Positions 9,301-18,754 of a DNA stretch of 64,000 bases are shown here, one piece after another. Source of the DNA: an uncultured delta proteobacterium (GTDB taxonomy: Bacteria; Myxococcota_A; Polyangia; Polyangiales; Polyangiaceae); the NCBI GenBank assembly GCA_903892415.1, contig CAITIQ010000660.1:31998-95997 (forward strand). The letters are read 5' to 3'. Under the pieces are notes generated by a model. That model saw only the letters and a program-made list of their open reading frames with translations, searched no databases and had not been told where the DNA came from. The translations under genes and the position numbers were made by a program. Within the stretch, counting starts at the first letter, position 1; each line of letters begins with the position of its first letter.

Positions 9301-12300
9301 AACACCACGTCTGTGGCGTCCAAGCGGAGGCCCTCGTTCTGTTGAGCCAGTTCGCACAGTGACTTTACCGCACCTGCGTTTGCAGCATCCTCTTCGATCA
9401 CGAGACGGTACTGCTCGACGGCGTCGACAGCATTGTCGAGCTTGTCCTTGTAAAGGTCGCCGATCAGCAGGCGAAGGGCGGCTCGTTCACTCGGCTCTTC
9501 GGCCAACCCAGCTTGATCGCGAAGATTGTCCAGCAGCTCCGTGTGAAGCTGTTCCGAACGATAAAGTCGCTCCAACGCCTTGAGCACCGTCTTGTCGGCT
9601 CGTACCGACAGCGCCGATTGGAACGCCTGAATTGCGTCTCTGGGATTGTCGAGTGCCTCGTGGCGTTCCGCCGAGCGGACGCCCAGCGTGTACCGCAGCT
9701 CGTCTTCATCGGGCTGCGACAGCTCGATTCGACGTGCGTACAGATCCACCAGGCGGGTGGCATTGTTCGAGGATTCATGCAGCTCGATCAACTTGTCGAT
9801 CGCGCCCGTGTCGTCGGCCTCGAGTTCGAGCGAGCGCTCGTACGCCTTGATGGCGGCGTCGCTGTCCTCGAGCATTTCGTTCTGGGTCTGCCCGAGTCGT
9901 CGCAGCAGTTCGGCTGCTTCACTATCGGGAGCCTCCGCCGCACGTTGCTCGATCAAGCTTGTTACTTTGCGCCAGTCTCCCAGCAGGGTTGCCAACGCCA
10001 GCGCCGCTTCACGGGGTTCCGCTTCGTCGGGGCTCGCTGCCGCTAGCGTTTCGTACGCCGCGAGCGCGCGTCGTGGATCATCGAGCTCCTTGTCGTAGGT
10101 TCGAGCGAGAGTGGCTAGTAGCTCCCGCTTGGCTAGATCGTCATCGAGCGTTGCGAGCGCTGTGACGATGACCTCTGCAAAAGACTCGAACCTGGAAAGT
10201 TTGCGTGCCAGCTTCTCCAGGTCCTCCAACGTGGAGGCGTCTTCAGGCTCGGTGAGGAATGCCGCCTTCTGTGATTCAAACGCCTCATCGTTGAGCTCGT
10301 GGGTCTCAAAGATTTGCGCGTTCTCGCGCAGAATGGCGGCCTTTTCGGAGCGGTCTGTGGCGAGGGCCAGCCGTTCCTGATTGAGCTTCACCATCTGGCG
10401 CCAGTTGTTTGCGCGCTCAGCAATGGGTCGCAAAATCTCGATGATGCGGGCTTTCAGAGCCTCGTCTTCAGCGAGCTTCTCGAGGTCTGAGACTGCCTCG
10501 GTATGCGATGGGACATCACTTACGATCGTCTCCAGCTGTTCTAGTGCGCCAGTCTTGTCGTCAAGCTTGTCCCGCAGTGTTCTCGAGAGAGCCAGCCGGA
10601 AGGGCGCCGCCTTCTCCGGCGTCTCACTCGAATCAGCCCTGAGCTGGTAGAGATCCGCGAGATCGCGGTGTCGCTCTAGCCGTGCGTAAAGCTCCGTGAG
10701 CTTGTCGAGCGCATGATCATCCCTGCTTTCGACGTCGAGAGCAGACTTATAGGTCTCGATCGCGTCTTGCGGGCGTTCGAGCTTGGAATCTTCGAGCGCG
10801 GCAAGGGTGTGCAACAAGGCGGTCTTCTCAGCCCCCTCGCGGTAGTCCAGCGCGCCCTTCATCAGTTGCGCCCGCTCAGCATGCCGCTCGTGCTTGATCA
10901 GCAGCGTTTCGATGGCTGAATAGAGTTGCCTGTCCTCTGGCTCGAACTTGTGCGCCCTGCGGTACCAAAGGAGCGAGTTCTCATCATCTCCTACCTCGCC
11001 GAAGATCTCGCCAGTTCTGCGAGCCAGTTGCGCCGAGGTTGGGTCATCGATGTCGACGGAGCTCAGCTCTTTGGCAAAAATCTCTGCCAAGCGTCGCTCC
11101 GTCTCCGAGGCCTTGGCGAGCCGCTCAAGCTCGCCCCAAACAGCACGGTCGCCGATGTCCTCGTGCAGGAGCTTGGCGTTTGCCTCCATCGCTGCGCCGA
11201 AGTTGTCGAGCTGTTCTTCGTGCAGAGTAGCAAGTCGCTTTAGTAACTCCGCACGCTCGGCCGCGTCCTCACTGGCTGAAAGCCGAGCCTCGATTGCGTG
11301 CTGGACCTTGGGCCAGACGCCCTGCTTCAGATAGACGGGCTCGAGCATTTCGGCGGCACGAGCTCGCTCCGACAAGGTTTCGCGGGAGGCTTCAGCAACA
11401 CTCTCCTCCGGCTTTCCAAGAATTCCTTCGAGCTCCTGCACCGCCTCCACGGAACCCGGATCATCCGACAATGCCGCTTCGAGTTCATCAAACGCGCGTG
11501 CCGAATCAAAGAGCTCGGCTCGTGCAGTCCGCGCGATCTTCACGCGCAGAGGCGCAGCCTCGAGTGGAGCCTTGCTCACCTCGAGCATGCGCTCATACAG
11601 CGTCACAAGGTCTTGGAACCGCTTCTCGCTCCCGTAGAGCGACTCCAGCTGCTTTGCAGCCTCCGGGTCGACCTCGAGCTCGAGCACGGCCTCGAGCTCA
11701 GAAATCGCGCCCGCGGGATCATTCAGCTTGTCCCGGAGGATCTCCGAGCGCCGGAACATCAGCTGCTTTCGCTCTTCGTCTGATTCAGCGGCGTCCTCGC
11801 GTCGCTTGAGAATGTCGAGCAGCGCCTTGTGGTCCTCGGCCTGCTTGTGGAGCTCTTCGAGCGCAAGCAAGACCCGCTTATCGGCAGGTCGATTCTCGAG
11901 CGCGCGCTTGTAGTACTCGATGGCTACCGCCGCGTTTGACAGCTTCTCCGTGTTGATCTGACCAATGCGGACCAGCACCTCGTGCTGCACGTCTCCGTCG
12001 AGGATCTCTGCTTCGATCTCGCGGTACAGGGCTGCGGTCGCTTCCCACTGCTGAGTTTCAGCTGTGAGCCGCTCCAACGTCTCTTGCTGTTTTGCCGCCG
12101 ACTCATCCTGGGCGGCTTCCTTCATGGCCCGACGTGCGTACTCGTAAGCACGCTTCGGATCGCCGAGGGGGCCCTCGCACGTTGCCCGCGCTTTCTCGAT
12201 CTTTTCGAGCTTTTGCGCGGGTGTCTCCGCAACCTCAGCCTCGATGTCGAGGATACGGAGCAACCTCTCAGCGTCACCGTCGGCCTCGTACAGCGGGTGC

Positions 12301-15300
12301 AAGAGTTCCGACACGCTTCGTCGCGCGTTTGCGTCGTCGAGCATCGACTCGAGCGCCGCTCGCGTCTTCTGGTCGTTGGGGTCTAGATTCAGTGCAAGGC
12401 GGTACGCATCGATCGCTCCTTCAACGTCTTGAAGGTCGTTGCGGCGCACGTCACCGAGTCTACGGTACAGCTGGATCTGATCAGCTTGGTCGTCCGCCAG
12501 TGCAAGGTCCGCCTCGATGATGTCGGCCAGGTCTTGGTGCTTGCCTGCCTTCTGATGCAACTCAGCGAGCGCAGCGTGCGCCGCACGATCCGGGCCAAAG
12601 GCATCAAGTACGCTGCGCCACATCATTGCGGCGCGCTTTGGATCCTCGAGCTTGTCCGCGTAGATGCCCGCCGCTTTGACCATTGCGCGCTTGCGGTCCT
12701 CCGGTTCACTTGCCACCGCTTCGCGCCGCACAAGGACCTCTACGAGCTCGGCGTTAGCCTTCTCAGCCTCGTAAAGCCGCTCGAGTGCCGTGAGCGCCTT
12801 CTCGTCCGCATCGTCCTCGGCGAGGCGTGACTTCCATGCCGAGATAGCTTTCTGCGGCTCGTTGGTCGAGGTTTCGTAGAGATCACCCAGGCGCTCGAAA
12901 ATCGCCTTGCGTGTATCCAGCGACTCTTCGAGCTTGGCCTCGATCTCGAGCGTCTCGGCGAGCGCTGCGTACGCGCCACTCGCGGCCTGGAGGCGGCTCA
13001 GCGCACGCGCGGCCGGCACGACGATCGTCACGTCGTTGGGATCGATCGCCAGCAGCTGTCGGTAGACCTCCTCGGCTTTCTTGTCGTCGCCGAGCGCGCT
13101 CTCATGCAGCGCGGCTACCTGCATCAGGATCTCTGCTCGAACCGACTTGTTGTCGGCAGCTTCGGCAGCGCTCGTGAGCACAGCCGCGACCTGCTCGTTC
13201 TTCCCCAGGCGCCGTCCGATCTCGGTCAGCCGTTCGCGAACCGAGCCGTCATCGGGAACCATTGGGCACAGTTGCGCAAGAGCGTCGAAAGCTCCGGCGT
13301 CGTCGTGGAGCCGTTCATCACGCAGCTCGCCGATCCTCCGGAGTAGTTCCTCCCGCTGGCCCTCAGCGCCATCACGCCCAGCTTTCGTCGTCGACTCGAG
13401 ACGGATCTCAAGCATGCGTACGAGAGCTCGAACTTCATCACGAACCTCGTAGACCCCCTCGAGGAGCTGCGCAGTCGGAAGTCGAAGGCTCCCGATTTCG
13501 AGCATGCGCTCAGCGAGCTCACGAGCGTCTGCGTCGTCCGGGCGGGCCTTCAGGATGTGCTCGATGTGGCTCAAGGCGCGGGCCGGCACGAGCAGCTGCT
13601 CCAAATAGAGCCGACCGAGGTACAGCCGGATATCGACCGCTTCGTCCTCGATCGCGGTTTCCAACCGGCGTTCGAGCAGCGCAGCAAGGTCCCCGTAGCG
13701 CTCCTCGTCTTCGTAGAGTTTCTCGAGCGCATCGAGTGATGCCGCGTGTAGTGCATCGATCTCCAGAATGCGCTCGTGATAGGCGATGGCCTTTTGCGGT
13801 ACGCCGATCACCTCTTCAGCGATCATCGCAACTTCCGTTAGCAGTGCGATCTTGGTGCTGGCATCTTCTGCCGCGCGCGCCGCCTGATCGAACAACTCCT
13901 CGAGTTCACCCCAGCGCTCTGCTGAAGTCAGGATCTGCTTGAGCCGATCAAACGCTCCGGTATTTCCAACGTCCATCCCGAGGATCCGTTTGAGGTACGG
14001 GATCGCACCATCCGAATCGCCCAGCTCCTGATCGTGCAAGTTTGCTGCTCGATCGCAGAGCACCAGCTCGACATCCGTCTGGATGGTTGCTGTGGCCGGA
14101 TCTTGGATCACGATGTGCGTCCGATAAGCCTCGGCCAAGTCGGTGGGGCGGCCCGCTTTTCGGCTTAGCGCCAACGCTTGGTCCCAGAGCGAGAGCTCGC
14201 TCGGGAACTCGTTCAGGATGCGCAGAATGACGTCGAAGGCTGCACCTGGTGCGCCCTGCTTCTTGTCCTCCACTTCAGCGAGGAGAACGTGGAGATCCAA
14301 TCGGTGCGCCGGCTCGAGCGTTGCCTCGATCATGACGCGCAGCATTTGGGCTTCACGTCGGGCGTCGCCCAGTTCTGCGAAGGCAGCTTGCAAGAGCACC
14401 GCCGCGCGCCCGCGAGTGTTTTGCACATCAACGAGCCGTGACAGGATGGAAATTACATCCGGATCCCGCGGCCTTAGTTCGAGGGCGCGTTCACAGGCAG
14501 CGAAGGCTTCCTCGGGGTTCTCGAGATGGTCGATGTGGAGGGTGGCGAGCTCGACCTCACGCTCGGCTCGTTCAGCTCCCTCGCATAGATCGCGATGCTT
14601 TGCGACCACCTCAGCGGCAGCCCGATGCTTGCCCTCCGCGAGCAGCAATCGCGACAGCGCCTTCAACGTATCTTTGCGGGTTGGCTCGAGTTCGGCCGCC
14701 TTTCCGTAAAGCTCGATCGCCTGATGCGGATTCGCGAAAACATCTTCTTCGAGCGTTGCCCACTCCTCGAAGATTCCTGCACGGTCCCGTCCCGAGGCTG
14801 CCTCGGCGCGGATACCGAACAGCCAGCGCAGGTCATCGCGTCGCTCTGCGCCGCGCAGTAGCTCATCGAAGTCTGCAATCGTTGCCGTGTCCGTCGGGTC
14901 TGACTCGACTAGGGCACGGTAGCCCACCACGGCTTCGTCAATCTTGCCGAGCTCACGAGCGTAAGCCGTTGCCAACTTCAAGCGAAGGCTGCGCTCGTGC
15001 GCTGGCTCGATCGGGTTCGCGTTGGTCTCTGCAAGACGCTTCTCGATCGCCTCGACGAACGGCGCCCATGAAGATGCGGCGCGGGCGGCTGCCTCGAGAT
15101 GCTCGAGATTGGCCTCGTCAGGTAGGAGTTCATAGGCTCGACGGGCGCAATTGAGAGCCGAGCCTTTGTCTGCCAACGGGCCGCCGGTCACTTGAGACAA
15201 TCGGCGCAAGAGCGCCACGCTCTCCTCTTTGCTTTCGGCGACCGATAGCAGGATTTCATACAGCGCAGGCAGGCGAGCCCAGCGCTCTTCCTTTTCATAG

Positions 15301-17666
15301 ATCGGAACCAGCGCTCGTGCGGCTTGAGCGTTGGAGCCGTCAACGGTGAGAACGCGCTCGTAAGAACGAGTCGCACGCTCGGGCGCGTTGAGTTTTGTCT
15401 CGTAGACTGCGGCGGCGCGGAAGCTCAGCTCCACCTTCTGCTTGCCAGCGTCCACGTCGGTGGCAGTGATCTTGTCTGCTGACGAAGACAGGAAGTCGGC
15501 CAGGTTGTCCCAGTCGTTCTGACTTGCGTAGAGGTCCTCGAGGGCGGCGAAGTCACCGGCTGAAACGTACGACTCGCGTAAAACGCGAAGCGCCTTTGCT
15601 TGGCCGGGCGAGAGTTCCAGCACGCGCTTCCAGGTCTTGGTCGCTTGCTCAGGGTCCTTCAGACGGTCAGCGTAGACCGCCCCCAGCTTCTGCAGCAGAT
15701 TCAGCTTTCCAGCGACGTCGGTGGTCGAATCGACTCGTCGCTCGAGCACCTCCGCGAGGGTGGTGTAGTCCTTTTCCCGTTCCGTCTGCTTCTCGAGTGC
15801 GTCGAAGATCCCTGTTTGCGAAGGATCGAGGTCGAGAATCTGCTTCTGGATCTTGATTGCATCGGCGCCGCGGTCGAGTCGCTCTGCCGCGAGCTTTGCC
15901 ATCTCGGTCAGCAGCTCGATGCGAGCGCTTCCCTCCGCGTCGCGAAGCTCAATCTCGTGAAGAGCATAGAGCTGCGGCCAAGAACGGCGTTTGGTGTAAA
16001 GCTCTCGAAGCTTGGCGCGGGCTTCTTCGTCCGTAGGCTGAATCTCGATCAGCCGCTCGTAGGCGCTGATCGCATTTTGGACGTTGGAGAATTGCTCAGC
16101 CCAACGCCGGGCGACCGCTCGGAAAAGTTCGGCCTTCTCATCGTTGTCAGCCGTGATCTCCGCGAGACGCTGCTGAGTGGTGAGCAGGTCCCTCATGCGA
16201 CCTAACGGTTCGTAGATGCGAATGAGTTCGCGCAGCGCGTCCTGTTCGTGCTCATCGAGCGCGATGATCTGCTGCAGTACCTGCACGAGCTGTTGCTCGT
16301 TCTTGGTTTGGTCGCGATGCACTGCAGCGATCTCTCGCAAGATCGCCGCGCGTCCCAGCTTGTCCTCGGCTGGCAGTCTCTCAACGTCGTGCCGCAGCAG
16401 GTCAACCAACGCCGGGAAGTTACCCGCGTTGGTGTACAGCCGCTTGAGCGCCTCTCGCGCGGTTACATCGAGAGGATCGACCTTGAGCACGGCCTTGTAC
16501 TGTTCGATGGCCTTTTGCGCGTTGTCGCTCGACTCTGCGAGCTTGGCGATCTCTGCCCCGAGCTCTTTCTTGAGCTGCGGGTCGCTGCTAGCTCGTTGGG
16601 CCTCCCCAAGAATAGTCGCGAGCTTTTGGTTGTCCCCTTTTTCACGCAGGTATTCGCGGAAAAAGCTGATGACAGCGCCGTTGGTCGGGTCCGACTTCCT
16701 CAGGCGATCGAAGTGTGGCTCTGCGGCTTCTGGCTTTCCTCGCCGCTTCCAATGAACCATGCCGATCTGGAGGGTGATGCCTTGCTCGGCCTCACCGCGC
16801 ACGCCGCCCTTTAGTTGGTCCTCGTAAAGGGCCACGAGGTGGTCCCATTGCTCCGTCTCGTTGTAGGCCTCGGCAAGGAATGACAGCGAGTCAGTCTGGC
16901 CCGGAGAGAGGTCGAGCACCTGTTGGAAGACCTCCACCGCGCCGTCGCGATCCGAGAGTCTGCGCGCGAGAATACGCCCGGCCTTGATGCCTGCTGCAAC
17001 GCGGTCTTCCTTAGCTCCGCTCCCGCTCAGAATCACCTTGAGCACGGCGACCAAGCGCGTCGGCTCATTCTGCAGCGCGGATTCAGCATGCACCGCGCCA
17101 CGCTTGACCTTCGGGTCGAGCCTGATGGCGGTCTCAACGTAGCCGGCCACCTTCGCCGCGTCAGCGCTGGAGCCACCATAACGAAGGGCGACGTCGGCAG
17201 CCGCTAGCAGGAGCCCAGCGCGTAAAGCGTCGTCTTGTGCTTCCGACTCGCTCGCCAGTCGTTCGACGAGTTCAGTCCACTTACCGCGCTTCTCGGCGTC
17301 AGACTGGATAAAGAGCTTGGCTCGCGCCTTGAGCTGCTCGCCCGAGTCAAGCTCCAGCAGCCGCTCGTAGGCGGCACGCGCCCTCCCAGAGTCCAACAAC
17401 TCCTCATCGCAGATGCGGGCAAGCTCCGCCTGCATCGCCGGCTCCTCACCTTCGGAGAGGGAGAGTTCCATCTCCAGCAGGCGAGCAACGCCGAGCCACT
17501 CTCGGCGCCGTTCGAACCTCGCGCGGGCCTGTTCGAGCAAACGCAACAGCTCGACCTCCGGCGTACCCGGCGCCGTTACGATCTCGGCGAGTTGTTCCCA
17601 AGCAATCTCGTTCTCGGGGTCGTCCTGAAGTCGGCCAAGAACCACACGAATCGAGTCAACAGTCAT
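6369..17666 (-). CDS. Giant TPR-repeat protein, about 3,765 residues
   Basis: An uninterrupted 11.3-kb gene. The protein is almost wholly helical repeats. In the part checked by eye (from EPQKAISAW through DPKRAAMMW to DVEGAIDAY) the period is exactly 72 residues twice in a row. Each unit holds a TPR-like pair (consensus roughly P..A...Y..VL..DP....A...L..LY) followed by a second pair (DL..LL..R...A......L....A.LY...L.D). At this spacing there is room for about 50 units. No signal peptide, membrane segment or enzyme domain is seen, which suggests a cytoplasmic scaffold. I chose the ATG at 17666 (GGGGTG upstream, protein begins MTVDSIRVVLGRL); an upstream start at 17810 adds 48 residues of atypical composition. 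The aminotransferase follows at 6 bp. Function unknown. Confidence 0.85.
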   Translation of the reverse strand: MTVDSIRVVLGRLQDDPENEIAWEQLAEIVTAPGTPEVELLRLLEQARARFERRREWLGVARLLEMELSLSEGEEPAMQAELARICDEELLDSGRARAAYERLLELDSGEQLKARAKLFIQSDAEKRGKWTELVERLASESEAQDDALRAGLLLAAADVALRYGGSSADAAKVAGYVETAIRLDPKVKRGAVHAESALQNEPTRLVAVLKVILSGSGAKEDRVAAGIKAGRILARRLSDRDGAVEVFQQVLDLSPGQTDSLSFLAEAYNETEQWDHLVALYEDQLKGGVRGEAEQGITLQIGMVHWKRRGKPEAAEPHFDRLRKSDPTNGAVISFFREYLREKGDNQKLATILGEAQRASSDPQLKKELGAEIAKLAESSDNAQKAIEQYKAVLKVDPLDVTAREALKRLYTNAGNFPALVDLLRHDVERLPAEDKLGRAAILREIAAVHRDQTKNEQQLVQVLQQIIALDEHEQDALRELIRIYEPLGRMRDLLTTQQRLAEITADNDEKAELFRAVARRWAEQFSNVQNAISAYERLIEIQPTDEEARAKLRELYTKRRSWPQLYALHEIELRDAEGSARIELLTEMAKLAAERLDRGADAIKIQKQILDLDPSQTGIFDALEKQTEREKDYTTLAEVLERRVDSTTDVAGKLNLLQKLGAVYADRLKDPEQATKTWKRVLELSPGQAKALRVLRESYVSAGDFAALEDLYASQNDWDNLADFLSSSADKITATDVDAGKQKVELSFRAAAVYETKLNAPERATRSYERVLTVDGSNAQAARALVPIYEKEERWARLPALYEILLSVAESKEESVALLRRLSQVTGGPLADKGSALNCARRAYELLPDEANLEHLEAAARAASSWAPFVEAIEKRLAETNANPIEPAHERSLRLKLATAYARELGKIDEAVVGYRALVESDPTDTATIADFDELLRGAERRDDLRWLFGIRAEAASGRDRAGIFEEWATLEEDVFANPHQAIELYGKAAELEPTRKDTLKALSRLLLAEGKHRAAAEVVAKHRDLCEGAERAEREVELATLHIDHLENPEEAFAACERALELRPRDPDVISILSRLVDVQNTRGRAAVLLQAAFAELGDARREAQMLRVMIEATLEPAHRLDLHVLLAEVEDKKQGAPGAAFDVILRILNEFPSELSLWDQALALSRKAGRPTDLAEAYRTHIVIQDPATATIQTDVELVLCDRAANLHDQELGDSDGAIPYLKRILGMDVGNTGAFDRLKQILTSAERWGELEELFDQAARAAEDASTKIALLTEVAMIAEEVIGVPQKAIAYHERILEIDALHAASLDALEKLYEDEERYGDLAALLERRLETAIEDEAVDIRLYLGRLYLEQLLVPARALSHIEHILKARPDDADARELAERMLEIGSLRLPTAQLLEGVYEVRDEVRALVRMLEIRLESTTKAGRDGAEGQREELLRRIGELRDERLHDDAGAFDALAQLCPMVPDDGSVRERLTEIGRRLGKNEQVAAVLTSAAEAADNKSVRAEILMQVAALHESALGDDKKAEEVYRQLLAIDPNDVTIVVPAARALSRLQAASGAYAALAETLEIEAKLEESLDTRKAIFERLGDLYETSTNEPQKAISAWKSRLAEDDADEKALTALERLYEAEKANAELVEVLVRREAVASEPEDRKRAMVKAAGIYADKLEDPKRAAMMWRSVLDAFGPDRAAHAALAELHQKAGKHQDLADIIEADLALADDQADQIQLYRRLGDVRRNDLQDVEGAIDAYRLALNLDPNDQKTRAALESMLDDANARRSVSELLHPLYEADGDAERLLRILDIEAEVAETPAQKLEKIEKARATCEGPLGDPKRAYEYARRAMKEAAQDESAAKQQETLERLTAETQQWEATAALYREIEAEILDGDVQHEVLVRIGQINTEKLSNAAVAIEYYKRALENRPADKRVLLALEELHKQAEDHKALLDILKRREDAAESDEERKQLMFRRSEILRDKLNDPAGAISELEAVLELEVDPEAAKQLESLYGSEKRFQDLVTLYERMLEVSKAPLEAAPLRVKIARTARAELFDSARAFDELEAALSDDPGSVEAVQELEGILGKPEESVAEASRETLSERARAAEMLEPVYLKQGVWPKVQHAIEARLSASEDAAERAELLKRLATLHEEQLDNFGAAMEANAKLLHEDIGDRAVWGELERLAKASETERRLAEIFAKELSSVDIDDPTSAQLARRTGEIFGEVGDDENSLLWYRRAHKFEPEDRQLYSAIETLLIKHERHAERAQLMKGALDYREGAEKTALLHTLAALEDSKLERPQDAIETYKSALDVESRDDHALDKLTELYARLERHRDLADLYQLRADSSETPEKAAPFRLALSRTLRDKLDDKTGALEQLETIVSDVPSHTEAVSDLEKLAEDEALKARIIEILRPIAERANNWRQMVKLNQERLALATDRSEKAAILRENAQIFETHELNDEAFESQKAAFLTEPEDASTLEDLEKLARKLSRFESFAEVIVTALATLDDDLAKRELLATLARTYDKELDDPRRALAAYETLAAASPDEAEPREAALALATLLGDWRKVTSLIEQRAAEAPDSEAAELLRRLGQTQNEMLEDSDAAIKAYERSLELEADDTGAIDKLIELHESSNNATRLVDLYARRIELSQPDEDELRYTLGVRSAERHEALDNPRDAIQAFQSALSVRADKTVLKALERLYRSEQLHTELLDNLRDQAGLAEEPSERAALRLLIGDLYKDKLDNAVDAVEQYRLVIEEDAANAGAVKSLCELAQQNEGLRLDATDVVLPVLRRENRHEELVQMLELRLSALADPELRAEALKEAAAVLDERLTRPSDALSALLRAVNEVPEDEALHVSIFAVAARLEPAEGFERYASTLTEKASQTLDAPLARALWTRVGTIAEEKLNDDKRAADAHKKALAESDDAEAEGQTLVALDRLYTRLENHKDLAEVLERRVALVPEAEQAELHFRMAKLSIHVFGEPGVGLGSLRSALALDASHAGAREELEKLTEDKSLFDEVAESLESVYRQRGDNTALSGLYEKRIANAGNATDRLRLRLDLARVLEDQANDPKAALLALLVALEDDPSDSDVLGETERVAAIVGGFEDACAGLEKAIRGKSELSHEVACDLWMRAATWRRDKLSDRVGAEKALEEALKHDAENEVILRTIEQLQRSPGREKELVGTLRRLANLDGCAVPGDLRREAKSIAESQLSDDALSEEILREMLAADDGDAWALAELTVLRRKAGAVKETFTLLVRRTEVAADGATIASLRHEAALLARNELKDLPGAIELYDQIFEEDPSDEKASLALRELYQETGKHHELKKLLERLVDVTDSASKRNDLRLEAARVSDQLELSTEAIELLVGVLEEDPSHKDAALFLSRLYEKSGRDEDLAQLLTKQIDVASSSQDSDAELVYRLRLGEVQETRLGDLLKAAETYQTIVDRKADHKGALIALARINEARGDKAAAAVFLERLFNLETGDEAVAIVKRLAALLETISDEAGVERVLEKGLELRERDEEIRSKLRSLYEKKQSYTKLSDLLTGDARAAEDVLAKVRLLRSAAELRRTKLSDSKGAADLLQEAAEHAPQDRELLLSLCDAYSESGRGKQAAEVLHKIIESYGVRRSKEVAGIHHRLARAYLAEGDKIQALAQLDTAFRIDPGSIQVMKDLGLLALSLADEDGETATRDAYIDRASRTFRALLMQKLDDAPITKAEVFYYLAETFHRKNETKQAIQNLERALDSDKTLTKARELLTKLKG

Positions 17667-17872
17667 CGTCACCCCAGCGGGAATGCTCCAAAATCGGGGA
17701 ATTGCTCGGGGCCTCGAGCTTCGAGACCCAACCCCCACCCGCGCGGAATGCCAGAAAAAATGCGGGCTGCGGGAGCACGGAATGTACGCTCCTACGGCTC
17801 GCCCTTTCAAGGCTTGGATCGATCGAAACCATGTCTCTTACATTGGCGACCAAGCAGCGCTAAAAGTGCGGC

Positions 17873-18754
17873 ATGGGAACTCTCGAGATTCGCCGTGTCG
17901 CAGTCATTGGTGCGGGACAAATGGGCCGTGGCATCGCTCAAGTGGCGGCCACAACTGGTCTGACGGTCATCCTTTCTGACGTTACCGAGGCCGCCGCCGA
18001 GGGTGGCAAAAAGACCATTGCCTCCCAGCTCGGTCGCTTGGTGGAGAAGGGGAAGCTGACGGAGGATGACCGAAATTCGGTGCTTGACCGAATCGTTTGC
18101 GCAGGTCAGGGGGAAAAACTCGGTGAGTGTCAGCTCGCCGTCGAGGCTGTGACCGAGCACTTCGAAACCAAGTTGGCGATCTTCCGTGCCGTTGACGTTG
18201 CCCTACCCAAGGACGCGATTCTGGCGACGAATACGTCGTCGATCTCGATCACCAAGCTCGCCGCTGCGACGAGTCGCCCCGCGCGGGTCATCGGAATGCA
18301 TTTCATGAATCCGGTCCCCTTGATGAAGCTGGTCGAGATCGTGAAAGGGGTGCAGACCTCCGAGGAGACCTATGCAGAGACGCACGCTCTTGCAGTCAAG
18401 ATGGGCAAGACGGTCGTGACGTCGAACGACGCGCCGGGCTTCATGGTCAACCGAATCCTCATCCCGATGCTTTGTGAAGCGGCCTTCGCGCTGCAGGAAG
18501 GCGTCGGCAGCGCAGAAGACATCGACACTGGAGCCAAGCTTGGCTTGAACCACCCGATGGGCCCGCTCGAACTCGCTGACCTGATCGGTCTCGACACGGT
18601 GCTGTCGATCGCCAACGTGCTGCACGATAACTTTGGCGACTCCAAGTACCGCGCACCCAACGTGCTCAAGAACTTGGTCGCGGCTGGTTGGCTCGGAAAG
18701 AAGACAGGCCGCGGTTTCTACCGTTACGACGCTAAGGGTCAGCGAATCCTATGA
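17873..18754 (+). CDS. 3-hydroxybutyryl-CoA dehydrogenase
   Basis: 293 residues, the size of single-domain bacterial Hbd/PaaH proteins. It oxidises (S)-3-hydroxyacyl-CoA with NAD+ (or runs in reverse in butyrate or PHB-type pathways). Rossmann motif GAGQMG (13-18); catalytic pair His143 (GMHFMNP) and Glu155; Ser122/123 and Asn193 (FMVNRI) complete the usual site; the C-terminal domain has HPMGPLELADLIGLD and ends GRGFYRYD. It overlaps the enoyl-CoA hydratase gene by 4 bp (ATGA), so the two are translationally coupled and likely serve consecutive beta-oxidation steps. It is divergent from the giant TPR gene, with a 206-bp intergenic region. Confidence 0.93.
   Translation: MGTLEIRRVAVIGAGQMGRGIAQVAATTGLTVILSDVTEAAAEGGKKTIASQLGRLVEKGKLTEDDRNSVLDRIVCAGQGEKLGECQLAVEAVTEHFETKLAIFRAVDVALPKDAILATNTSSISITKLAAATSRPARVIGMHFMNPVPLMKLVEIVKGVQTSEETYAETHALAVKMGKTVVTSNDAPGFMVNRILIPMLCEAAFALQEGVGSAEDIDTGAKLGLNHPMGPLELADLIGLDTVLSIANVLHDNFGDSKYRAPNVLKNLVAAGWLGKKTGRGFYRYDAKGQRIL

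Noticed and set aside
8651..9583. Long plus-strand frames within the giant TPR gene
   Set aside because: Arg/Ala/Pro-rich translations typical of antisense GC-rich coding DNA; the minus strand carries the TPR period without a break.
17667..17810. Upstream extension of the giant TPR protein by 48 residues
   Set aside because: The extra residues are unlike the rest, and the ATG at 17666 has a better ribosome site and a repeat-like N-terminus.
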